Below, one piece after another: positions 26,460 to 33,491 of a stretch of 64,000 nt of DNA; position 1 is the stretch's first letter, and the number at the start of each line of letters is the position of its first letter. This stretch comes from Fluviicola taffensis DSM 16823 (GTDB taxonomy: Bacteria; Bacteroidota; Bacteroidia; Flavobacteriales_D; Crocinitomicaceae), in NCBI RefSeq assembly GCF_000194605.1, contig NC_015321.1, positions 4,526,001-4,590,000 of the forward strand. The letters are read 5' to 3'. The position numbers and the translations under genes are program-made. A model generated the notes under the pieces. The model was not told the origin of the DNA and did not search any database. It worked only from the letters and a program-made list of their open reading frames with translations.

Positions 26460-27565
26460 TCTTCTCCCCAAAGTTCTTTATTAACTTCTACTATCCGATT
26501 GTGATCAATCGAAAATTCATGTTCGTTGGAAATCACACCGCATTCCAACAGGGTACGATAGCCCTCTTCGGTTGACCATTTAGCAATATATGGATTATAA
26601 TTACATTTGGACGGTCTTGCATTTTTTCGGGAGGAACTATCTGTAAAAACCCGACAATCCAAACACATATACCGGTATTCACAGTCTCTGCAAACTTCAA
26701 TTTCATCCTTGTTCATTTCCGCCAAAAATGTATACTCCGAACTCTTCAAAAAAGAATCTGTATTTGATATATCAACCTGTAATTTCGATTCCTGAACGGA
26801 GGGGCAATTACATACTTTGCCCTGAAAGTTCAGTGAAAGTTTCTTATACAAACAGGAGTTATATGCTTCATTCGTAAAAAATGATTCTCTGTTGATACTG
26901 AAATTTTCTTGTTCTATATTTCCACAGTCTAAAGTAAAATCAACACTTTCAATTCTATAATTCGTTTTATTGTTTTGTTTGATAAAGGGTGCGCTATAAA
27001 CGAAATGTTCAATAATCCTATCTTCGTTATTAATGATGGCTTCTAGTTTTGTATTATCCGATTCTGAAATAAATTTAGAATACAATGATACTGTTTTAAT
27101 AATGCTATCATGAAATAATTTACAGATTTTCTCGAATTTATCGATATCTAAATCTTCAATTCTTAGCTCCAACCGTGAACATAATTTGGATTTTAAATCC
27201 TGAATAAAATCAACAGCGGCAGCGAAATTTGAGTTCGTAATTTGAATGATCGAATTTTCAATCACTTCTGGCTGATCGACAATCCCTTCCATCGGTTTCA
27301 AATGATTCTTTAAATGCTCATCTCCAATAATCCCAAATTCATTAGATACAATAAATTCAATATACTCGCTGATGACTTCAGATTCTTTCGGATACTTTTT
27401 AAGGACCTCTTCAATGGAATTTTCTTTAAATTCAGGAAGAATCAGTGCTAACGATAAGGGAATTTTATTTGAGTTGGATGGTCTAGACAAATCATAAATC
27501 AATGAATGAAAATACCCATTTACTACTTTACAATCTTCAAATAAAATAAGAAAATCTACTGTCAT
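26456..27565 (-). CDS. SPASM-domain peptide maturase of grasp-with-spasm type, no radical-SAM motif
   Basis: 369 aa. The C-terminal third has the SPASM cysteines: NSCLYKKL, GKVCNCPS, EVCRDCEYRYMCLDCRVF and SKCNYNP, expected to hold auxiliary iron-sulfur clusters. The N-terminal two thirds show no CxxxCxxC triad, so the SAM-cleaving 4Fe-4S cluster cannot be formed in the usual way. That matches the partner protein named for the grasp-with-spasm peptide systems of Bacteroidota, in which a SPASM protein sits next to an ATP-grasp enzyme. Role probably precursor recognition or redox chemistry; not established. ATGA overlaps join it to the small ORF before and the exporter after. Confidence 0.85.
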   Translation of the reverse strand: MTVDFLILFEDCKVVNGYFHSLIYDLSRPSNSNKIPLSLALILPEFKENSIEEVLKKYPKESEVISEYIEFIVSNEFGIIGDEHLKNHLKPMEGIVDQPEVIENSIIQITNSNFAAAVDFIQDLKSKLCSRLELRIEDLDIDKFEKICKLFHDSIIKTVSLYSKFISESDNTKLEAIINNEDRIIEHFVYSAPFIKQNNKTNYRIESVDFTLDCGNIEQENFSINRESFFTNEAYNSCLYKKLSLNFQGKVCNCPSVQESKLQVDISNTDSFLKSSEYTFLAEMNKDEIEVCRDCEYRYMCLDCRVFTDSSSRKNARPSKCNYNPYIAKWSTEEGYRTLLECGVISNEHEFSIDHNRIVEVNKELWGEE

Positions 27566-27720
27566 TTTTTTAAAAAATTTGAACTCTTTTTATAATAGGC
27601 ATTCAACTCAAGTCTTTTTGTTTGAAGCTGCGAACAGGTCACAAAAAAACCTTCCTTTTTTGAATTGGACTTCACGGTTTTTAAAGCATTAAAAATCAAT
27701 GGTAAATTATCCTTTTTCAT
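27562..27720 (-). CDS. 52-aa basic small protein coupled between ATP-grasp and SPASM genes
   Basis: A short gene of 52 codons with ATGA overlaps at both ends (start over the ATP-grasp stop, stop over the SPASM start). It begins MKKDNLPLIFNALKTVKSNS and ends YYKKSSNFLKK; it is Lys-rich, has one Cys (FFVTCSQ) and no double glycine, signal or membrane segment. The tight coupling on both sides argues that it is translated. It does not resemble the two precursor peptides, so it is more likely an accessory factor (recognition, stabilisation) than a substrate; I do not recognise the family. Confidence 0.75.
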   Translation of the reverse strand: MKKDNLPLIFNALKTVKSNSKKEGFFVTCSQLQTKRLELNAYYKKSSNFLKK

Positions 27721-28682
27721 CCTGCTAAATAATTAAACACTTCCAAATCCAAATTGTAATTACCAAAATATTGAACCATTCCGTATTGACCTACTGGATT
27801 AACCTCCAGAAAAACATACTCATTGTCATTCGTCAGAATCATATCAATTGAACCTGTATTTAACTCCATTTTTTTCATGAAAAGAATTATTTTATCCTCC
27901 ACCAAATCAGGTAGTTTATAGGGAAGCATCCGATTCATTTTTTCAAAATTGTAATTTCTAAAATCCAACTTAGTTTTAGGATCCAGCTGCGAGAAAATTG
28001 CCATGCTAAAAATTTTTTCGTCAATGTAAAATATTCTAAGTTCAATTTTTTTCTCAATATATTCTTGAAGACAAGAGGGGAATAGAAATTCATCTTTATC
28101 GGCAAGAATTTCTTTATTCAATAATTTGTACTCTGTATAAGAATATTCATCTGTGCTGCTTGAATAAAAACCATCTTCAAGCGGTTTCACAATTTGTTTC
28201 GAATTTGCGTATTGAAGTAAAAATTGAGTATCCGAACTTATTATGGACTTGGGAATGTTCAAGCCAACTTCTGAAGCAATGCTGAAACTGATTAATTTAT
28301 TCCCATCACCAACAGCATAATTCCCCAGCGTTTTCTTTTTTTGAAGACTGTAAATCAAAAAATCTTTCAAGGCTTTGAGTTCCGAATCGGAAATAAAATT
28401 GCAAATTTCTCGTTTATCAATAGTTAATTCGGTACAAATCTTCACGTTTTCAAATAAGAGAAGATCATTTTTTCGGAACCAAAAAGAGGTAATCTCATCA
28501 AAATCCAGAATAGAATCACCAATTAGCAATTTGATTTCAATCTTCTCACTAGATAGCTGTATATAAACGGAGTTCACAAAATTCTCTTCAGAAAATCGCA
28601 TAAAGGGAATTTGATTTAGAATACAGTGTCTTATTACATCATTGGTAGATTCGTCGACCGCTTTTGAAATAATAACTATCAT
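27717..28682 (-). CDS. ATP-grasp peptide ligase (graspetide-type maturase)
   Basis: 321 aa. ATP-grasp fold: GDGNKLISFSIASEVGLNIP (helix entering the fold), KQIVKPLEDGFYSSS (ATP-lysine strand), LQEYIEKKIELRIFYID (adenine-binding hinge and R), and NTGSIDMILT ... YVFLEVNPVGQYG (metal-binding Asp, Glu and Asn). Size and motifs match MvdC/MvdD-like enzymes and the ATP-grasp partner of grasp-with-spasm loci. Such enzymes use ATP to link Asp/Glu side chains to Ser/Thr (ester) or Lys (amide), forming macrocycles. Both precursor cores offer Asp, Thr, Ser and Lys but no Glu. Confidence 0.9.
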   Translation of the reverse strand: MIVIISKAVDESTNDVIRHCILNQIPFMRFSEENFVNSVYIQLSSEKIEIKLLIGDSILDFDEITSFWFRKNDLLLFENVKICTELTIDKREICNFISDSELKALKDFLIYSLQKKKTLGNYAVGDGNKLISFSIASEVGLNIPKSIISSDTQFLLQYANSKQIVKPLEDGFYSSSTDEYSYTEYKLLNKEILADKDEFLFPSCLQEYIEKKIELRIFYIDEKIFSMAIFSQLDPKTKLDFRNYNFEKMNRMLPYKLPDLVEDKIILFMKKMELNTGSIDMILTNDNEYVFLEVNPVGQYGMVQYFGNYNLDLEVFNYLAG

Positions 28683-29824
28683 ACCATTATTTGAATGAAA
28701 ATTCTATTTTCAAATGATATTGCATCCAGTTCACTATTACTGAAGCTTTCGGGAAGTTTCTTTTTGGTCTTTATAAAATAAAGGTGGCGGAGTAATTCTT
28801 CTTCTTCTTCTAAAGAACGGAATCCATACTTTTCCCTACTCGCATTTATTGTATTTTTTTGAACAGCATCCATATTGTATTTATCAGAATAGCTCATTTT
28901 TAATCCCAACCAAACTCGCGAATAATATGTGAGAGCAAGGTCATTTTCGAGTAATCTAGAAGATTCCAACATATTTACTAGTAAAAAAGGAGACGCCTTC
29001 AACTCATCTAATCCACCTTGAATAAGCCGAAAGAATGTTGAATCCACCTGATTGATATTTTCGCTGTTAATATAATGTGATAGAAACCAAGCTCCTGGAT
29101 CAGAAGAAGACCAGATAGATGTTTTAGATTCACTGGTTACTTTTAAACATTTTTCCTTAAAGTATTCCGGCATAAAAGGATCATTCGAAAGATTTAAACA
29201 TGTCGATTTTTCACTTGCTTTCGTTTTACACTTTTCTACTTTTGTTTCAAACCGTCTCCCCGAATCTTTATCACTTACATATCCATAAATACCTACAAGT
29301 TTTATGTATCTGTCGCGCAACAAATTCATCTGCTCATAATAGGCGGTATGATTACTCTCGCTAAGAGGGTAGGTTTTTGTAATGTATGAACGATAAACAT
29401 CCAATTTATAAAAAGCAGCTGTTTTATCCCAATTTAATTTTTGAAGATAAGCTACTCTATATTTTTGAAAATCAAATAATATCAATTGATCCGGATTTAA
29501 TTTCTTCCATTCCGTAAATAACGAATTGAATTCACTTTCATTCAATCCTAAATTTATTGCCTGTTCTAACAAGTTAGTAAACTGGACTTTGTCTCCTACA
29601 AAACTAGCTACATAAGCAGCTTGCATTGTTTCTTTGACATAAGGATAATTGAACTTTTCCAGTGTACTAATATACTTCCCCAATGATTCTTTATAATTCT
29701 TCGCTATAAACTCTTTCTGTGCCAATCGTATTTCAGAAGAGAATTCGCGGTATCCTGCAAATGAATTATTGGTGATAACTATAATTAATAAGCAGAACTT
29801 GAGTATCGAATAATGGAGTCTCAT
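28679..29824 (-). CDS. Exported protein of unknown function in RiPP operon
   Basis: 381 aa from the ATG at 29824, chosen because MRLHYSILKFCLLIIVITNN then forms a normal signal peptide (cleaved near SFA/G) and because the alternative ATG at 29860 lies inside a terminator hairpin. The mature part is helical (AQKEFIAKNYKESLGKYIST resembles a TPR helix pair at the N-terminus) with three Cys in the middle. Its stop overlaps the ATP-grasp start (ATGA), so it is the first gene of the coupled operon. A periplasmic role such as immunity or reception of the product is possible, but nothing in the sequence shows it. Confidence 0.75.
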   Translation of the reverse strand: MRLHYSILKFCLLIIVITNNSFAGYREFSSEIRLAQKEFIAKNYKESLGKYISTLEKFNYPYVKETMQAAYVASFVGDKVQFTNLLEQAINLGLNESEFNSLFTEWKKLNPDQLILFDFQKYRVAYLQKLNWDKTAAFYKLDVYRSYITKTYPLSESNHTAYYEQMNLLRDRYIKLVGIYGYVSDKDSGRRFETKVEKCKTKASEKSTCLNLSNDPFMPEYFKEKCLKVTSESKTSIWSSSDPGAWFLSHYINSENINQVDSTFFRLIQGGLDELKASPFLLVNMLESSRLLENDLALTYYSRVWLGLKMSYSDKYNMDAVQKNTINASREKYGFRSLEEEEELLRHLYFIKTKKKLPESFSNSELDAISFENRIFIQIMV

Positions 29825-29841
29825 AGTGTAAAAAAATAGTG

Positions 29842-29883
29842 TAAAAAAACTCAAGACCATCCCAAATACAAACAGCCTTGAGT
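29842..29883 (-). terminator. Terminator after precursor peptide 2
   Basis: On the minus strand ACTCAAG (29883-29877) pairs with CTTGAGT (29855-29849) and is followed by seven T (29848-29842). It lies between the precursor and the maturation operon, so the operon must be reached by readthrough or another promoter. Confidence 0.8.
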
Positions 29884-29904
29884 ATTCAATAATGAATGAA
29901 TATC

Positions 29905-30084
29905 TTAGAATGTAATCTGGTCGTTATTTCCTGATTGACCATCCCGACGATTCGTATAAACGGTTTTTCCAACTCTAAGGTCTGTACCGCCCCAAGCTTG
30001 TGTTGTAACGATGTCTCCTCCTTTAGTATTAGCCAAATGAGTGTTCGTAATCTTTTGATCAGTAAAATTTTTAATTGATTTCAT
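29905..30084 (-). CDS. RiPP precursor peptide 2, double-glycine leader (59 aa)
   Basis: Translated from the ATG at 30084: leader MKSIKNFTDQKITNTHLANT then KGG (residues 1-23), predicted C39 cleavage after G23, and a 36-residue core starting DIVTTQAWGGTD and ending SGNNDQITF. It shares 49 of 59 residues with precursor 1 (22 of 23 in the leader). Core Asp residues are D24, D35, D48 and D55; Lys K40; several Thr/Ser; no Glu and no Cys. These are the expected donors and acceptors for ATP-grasp ester or amide links. It stands just upstream of the maturation operon, separated by a terminator. Confidence 0.88.
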   Translation of the reverse strand: MKSIKNFTDQKITNTHLANTKGGDIVTTQAWGGTDLRVGKTVYTNRRDGQSGNNDQITF

Positions 30085-30146
30085 AATTATTAAGTGTCAA
30101 ATAAATATGTCTACTCTAAGTGGTTTTCGACATTCCCGGAAAATAG

Positions 30147-30195
30147 TGTGAAAAAGACTCAAAACCATCCGAAATTCAGACAGCCTTGAGTCTTT
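30147..30195 (-). terminator. Terminator after precursor peptide 1
   Basis: On the minus strand AAAGACTCAA (30195-30186) pairs with TTGAGTCTTT (30162-30153), followed by TT and CACAC. Same layout as the terminator after precursor 2, with a longer stem and shorter T tract. Confidence 0.75.
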
Positions 30196-30212
30196 AATAA
30201 TGAAAGAACATC

Positions 30213-30392
30213 TTAGAATTTAACAGTATCGTTATTCGCTGTTCCACCATCTAAACGGTTCGTATAAACAGTTTTTCCAACTCTAAGGTCTGTACCACCC
30301 CAAGTTTGTGATGTAACGATGTCTCCTCCTTTAGTATTAGCCAAATGAGTGTTCGTGATCTTTTGATCATTGAAATTTTTAATTGATTTCAT
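30213..30392 (-). CDS. RiPP precursor peptide 1, double-glycine leader (59 aa)
   Basis: Translated from the ATG at 30392: leader MKSIKNFNDQKITNTHLANT plus KGG, then core DIVTSQTWGGTD...KTVYTNRLDGGTANNDTVKF. Differences from precursor 2 lie at residues 8, 28, 30, 47, 50, 51, 52 and 56-58, so the centre WGGTDLRVGKTVYTNR is invariant and the tail varies. The tail keeps NND with a Phe end. It is the first gene of the locus and should be transcribed from the AT-rich region 30393-30530; a TATTTTTTG (30485-30477 on the minus strand) is one base longer than the -7 consensus. Confidence 0.88.
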   Translation of the reverse strand: MKSIKNFNDQKITNTHLANTKGGDIVTSQTWGGTDLRVGKTVYTNRLDGGTANNDTVKF

Positions 30393-30533
30393 AGTTATAA
30401 GTGTAAAATAAATATGTCTACTCTAAGTGGTTTTCGACATCCCCAGTAAATAGTTGTCTTCTTTTTTGAATAACAACAAAAAATACTAAATTTTGTTGCA
30501 ACGATGATTTAGTGAGCACAATATAGTTTTTTT

Positions 30534-30547
30534 GTTTCAAATGAAAC
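30534..30547. promoter_or_regulatory. Inverted repeat GTTTCA-AA-TGAAAC upstream of the precursor genes
   Basis: A perfect 6-bp inverted repeat with 2-base spacer, flanked by T tracts, about 140 bases upstream of precursor 1 and 123 bases beyond the metZ stop. It may be an operator or a weak terminator of metZ. The rest of 30393-30669 is AT-rich without a credible gene. Confidence 0.35.
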
Positions 30548-30669
30548 TTGATTTTTTTATTTATTTTTTAGAGTGTTTTATAGAGCCATGCAACGAATCA
30601 ATTTTTAATAACTTACACATTCGAAAGAAAATTGATAATGAACCCTTTAAAGAAATCCAGTTCCGAAGA

Positions 30670-31836
30670 TTATCTCAGTGCCATTTCAATATCTTCCCAA
30701 ATATCTTCAATATTCTCCAAACCAATACTCAAGCGCACTAATCCGTCTGAAATTCCTACAGCTTCTCGCTCTTCCGATTTCAATTTGCTATGTGTTGTAG
30801 ATGCTGGATGTGTTGCAATACTTCTACTATCACCCAAATTTGGAGTTAATGAAAACAATCCCAATTGATCTAAAAATTTACGTCCAGCTTCCAATCCACC
30901 TTTGATTTGAAACGTCACAATTCCACCACCGTATTCCATTTGGTCTTTTGCGATCACTTGTTGTGGATGAGAATCCAAAAATGGATATTTCACCCAATCA
31001 ACAGATTCATTTCCTTCCAATCGTTTGGCGATTTCAAAGGCTTGCGAGCAATGTTTTTCCATTCTAAGATGCAATGTTTCTAAGGATTTAGAAAGAATCC
31101 ATGCATTGAATGGAGATAATGCAGGTCCGCTGTGTCGTGCAAACCCTTGAATTTTTGCGATAATTTCTTTGGTAGAAACTATCAATCCTCCCAAAACTCT
31201 TCCTTGACCATCCATGTATTTCGTTGCAGAATGAATCACGATATCCGCTCCTAATTTCAAAGGTTGTTGTAAAACAGGAGTCGCAAAACAATTATCTACC
31301 ACCAACAATACATTCTTCGCTATGCAAATTGCAGCTAATCGTTTGATATCGATAATATCCAAGCCTGGATTGGAAGGTGTTTCAATATAAACAATCTTCG
31401 TTTCTGGCTTAATTTCCCGTTCATATCCTTCGTAATCAATTGCATCAACGTAAGTTGTTGTGATTCCCCATTTTGGAAGGATATTTACAAACAACTGATG
31501 CGTGGAACCAAAAACAGATTTCGAAGAAACAATGTGATCTTCGCTTTGAAGCAAGGCTGCAAAAGTGGTGAAAACAGCAGCCATTCCTGTAGCAGTTGCC
31601 CAAGCAGCTTCACCAGATTCTAAACACGCTACTTTCTCCAAGAGTTCATCCACATTTGGATTTGAATAACGCGAATAAATATTGGCTTCTATTTCATCTG
31701 AAAAAGCAGCACGCATTTGCTCTGCATCCTCAAAAACATAACTCGATGTCAAATACAATGGAACGCTGTGTTCAGCTTCTTGTGAACGTTCGTTTTGAAT
31801 ACGGATGGCAAGTGTTTCGTTTCTGTAATTTTTCAT
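30670..31836 (-). CDS. metZ: O-acetyl/succinylhomoserine sulfhydrylase (Cys/Met PLP family)
   Basis: 388 aa. ANIYSRYSNPNVDELLEKVA holds the phosphate-binding YSRxxNP motif, and VIHSATKYMDGQGRVLGG carries the PLP lysine (SATKY). The N-terminal HSVPLYLTSSYVF and the C-terminal GDSRSIATHPASTTH are typical of MetZ/MetB. Direct sulfhydrylation to homocysteine is favoured by its place at the end of a metX-hom operon and by MetZ-like features; cystathionine gamma-synthase cannot be excluded. Its start overlaps the OsmC stop by ATGA. Confidence 0.9.
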   Translation of the reverse strand: MKNYRNETLAIRIQNERSQEAEHSVPLYLTSSYVFEDAEQMRAAFSDEIEANIYSRYSNPNVDELLEKVACLESGEAAWATATGMAAVFTTFAALLQSEDHIVSSKSVFGSTHQLFVNILPKWGITTTYVDAIDYEGYEREIKPETKIVYIETPSNPGLDIIDIKRLAAICIAKNVLLVVDNCFATPVLQQPLKLGADIVIHSATKYMDGQGRVLGGLIVSTKEIIAKIQGFARHSGPALSPFNAWILSKSLETLHLRMEKHCSQAFEIAKRLEGNESVDWVKYPFLDSHPQQVIAKDQMEYGGGIVTFQIKGGLEAGRKFLDQLGLFSLTPNLGDSRSIATHPASTTHSKLKSEEREAVGISDGLVRLSIGLENIEDIWEDIEMALR

Positions 31837-32246
31837 GATTGATGTCTAACTTCTAATTGAATGTTTATAGCAGGATTTAACGATGCAGAAACAGAGCAAT
31901 ATTTTTCATAGCTCAATTGAATAGCGGCATTTGCTTTTTCAATATCTACTTCCTGATTAAAAGTGAATACGAGGTGAATGGTTTCAAATGGAGAAGGAAC
32001 ATCATCTTTGCGATTTGCATCAATGTTCACTTCGTAAAAGCTAACAATTTGTCGTTGTTTTTGCAAAATCAACAAAATATCGATGGACATACAACCTGCC
32101 AATGAGCTCGCTAATACTTCCATAGGTCTCATTCCTTTGTTTTTTCCTCCAATTTTTTCCGTTGCATCCATTTTCAGGGAAATACCTGATTCATTTTTAA
32201 CTTCCAGTACGAAAGGAGATTCTGTTAATTTCAATTCTAATTTCAT
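31833..32246 (-). CDS. OsmC family protein
   Basis: 137 aa. GKNKGMRPMEVLASSLAGCM contains the OsmC/Ohr fold helix with the active-site Cys context (SLAGCMSIDIL), and the second cysteine is in KYCSVSASLNPAI. This pattern is the peroxidase/thiol-handling OsmC group. Its position inside the methionine operon, with ATGA overlaps at both ends, suggests a task linked to sulfide or thiol metabolism, such as handling reactive sulfur or acting as a hydrolase of hydroperoxides. No established role in methionine synthesis. Confidence 0.88.
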   Translation of the reverse strand: MKLELKLTESPFVLEVKNESGISLKMDATEKIGGKNKGMRPMEVLASSLAGCMSIDILLILQKQRQIVSFYEVNIDANRKDDVPSPFETIHLVFTFNQEVDIEKANAAIQLSYEKYCSVSASLNPAINIQLEVRHQS

Positions 32247-33490
32247 GACAATTCCTCAATTAAATGTGCTGATTTTTCAGTAGAAATATCTGTGTTTTTT
32301 GTCAATTGAATACTATCTGGAATAACTGCCAAGAAATAATCAGGTGCATTGTTCCAATCTTGCTTAGAAATTTCCTCATACGAAATGATTCCAATTTTAT
32401 AGCTATGAGATTGTCCGGTATACGTTTCATGTGTTTCAATAAACGTTATCTGATCCAATTTTTCCTGACTGGTTGCACTCAAGTACACTTTCAGCGAATA
32501 ATCACTATCAAAACTCAAGTGTTCTTCTGTTTTTGATTTTTTGTATTCGTACGCATAGTCAAACTGCAAAGCCGAAATATCTGAAAGAACCGCACTTGCC
32601 GTTGGGTGACTTCCGGCACCTTTTCCTAAGAACAATTGCTTATCGGAAAACAAAGCTTCAACAACCACTGCATTAAACTCGTTTTCGACATTAAATGCAA
32701 AGTGATTATTCGGAATGATATGCGGAGCTACAAAACCAACTATTTGATTATTAATTCGGGTTCCAAATGCCAATAATTTAATTTTCAATCCTTTTTCGCG
32801 TGCATATCTTGCATCCCAATCTTTCAACTGACGAATTCCGTAATTCCAAACGGCATCTTGCTTCGTAGTGAATCCAAAAGCATGTTTCAGTAATAAAACC
32901 AACTTATATTTTGCGTCAAAACCGTCTACATCTGATGTTGGATCCAATTCTGCGAAACCTAGATCTTGTGCATTTTTCAATGCTTCATCGAAAGATTCAC
33001 CTTCCGCCGTCTTTGTGAGAATGTAATTCGTTGTTCCGTTTACAATTCCACTGATATTTGAAAGTGAATCGTTGTTATAATATTCCTCCAAGTTTCGAAT
33101 AATTGGAATGGAACCACCAACTGAAGCTTCGTATAGAAATGAAACATTATTTTCTTTTGCCAACGAAACCAGTTCATTCAGGTGATATGCAATCAGTTTT
33201 TTATTTGCGGAGACTACATGTTTTCCAGCTCTTAGTGCTGTGGTGACAATTTCATAAGCAGCTTCTGAATCATTGATTAATTCCACCACCACATTGATCT
33301 CATCATCTTGCAAAATTCGATTTGAATCCGTACTAAAGTAACTTGAATCAATGATCCGTTTTTTGCTCAAATCTTTGATAACAATGTGCTTGATCGATGC
33401 TTGAAGCAAGGTTGTTTTATTTAATACTTCGTATAATCCTGTTCCAACACAGCCGAAACCAAATAATCCTATTGTGAGTTGATTTTTCAT
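32243..33490 (-). CDS. Homoserine dehydrogenase
   Basis: 415 aa. NAD(P)-binding GLFGFGCVGTGLYEVL at the N-terminus; VVSANKKLIAYHLNELVSLA and YEASVGGSIPIIRNLEEYYN (with GGSIPI) and GIVNGTTNYILT followed by FAELDPTSDVDGFDAKYKL are catalytic-domain signatures. Residues ~330-415 are a short, poorly conserved C-terminal region that may stand for the ACT-like regulatory part. It supplies homoserine from aspartate semialdehyde for MetX, 1 base upstream. Confidence 0.93.
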   Translation of the reverse strand: MKNQLTIGLFGFGCVGTGLYEVLNKTTLLQASIKHIVIKDLSKKRIIDSSYFSTDSNRILQDDEINVVVELINDSEAAYEIVTTALRAGKHVVSANKKLIAYHLNELVSLAKENNVSFLYEASVGGSIPIIRNLEEYYNNDSLSNISGIVNGTTNYILTKTAEGESFDEALKNAQDLGFAELDPTSDVDGFDAKYKLVLLLKHAFGFTTKQDAVWNYGIRQLKDWDARYAREKGLKIKLLAFGTRINNQIVGFVAPHIIPNNHFAFNVENEFNAVVVEALFSDKQLFLGKGAGSHPTASAVLSDISALQFDYAYEYKKSKTEEHLSFDSDYSLKVYLSATSQEKLDQITFIETHETYTGQSHSYKIGIISYEEISKQDWNNAPDYFLAVIPDSIQLTKNTDISTEKSAHLIEELS

Positions 33491-33491
33491 C

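Larger units (their letters stand above)
29863..30430. repeat. Tandem duplication of the precursor-peptide unit (308-bp period)
   Basis: The two precursor genes start exactly 308 bases apart (30084 and 30392). The similarity extends beyond the coding parts: upstream both have AAATAAATATGTCTACTCTA and the GGTTTTCGACAT stretch, and downstream both have the CAGCCTTGAGT terminator arm. The whole promoter-side/gene/terminator unit was therefore duplicated, not just the gene. Confidence 0.85.

Noticed and set aside
26456-27565. Annotation as an active radical-SAM enzyme
   Set aside because: No CxxxCxxC motif exists in the N-terminal part; only SPASM cysteines are present.
29824-29860. Start of the exported RiPP-operon protein at 29860
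   Set aside because: That ATG lies inside the terminator hairpin of precursor 2, and the 12 extra residues would spoil a normal signal peptide.
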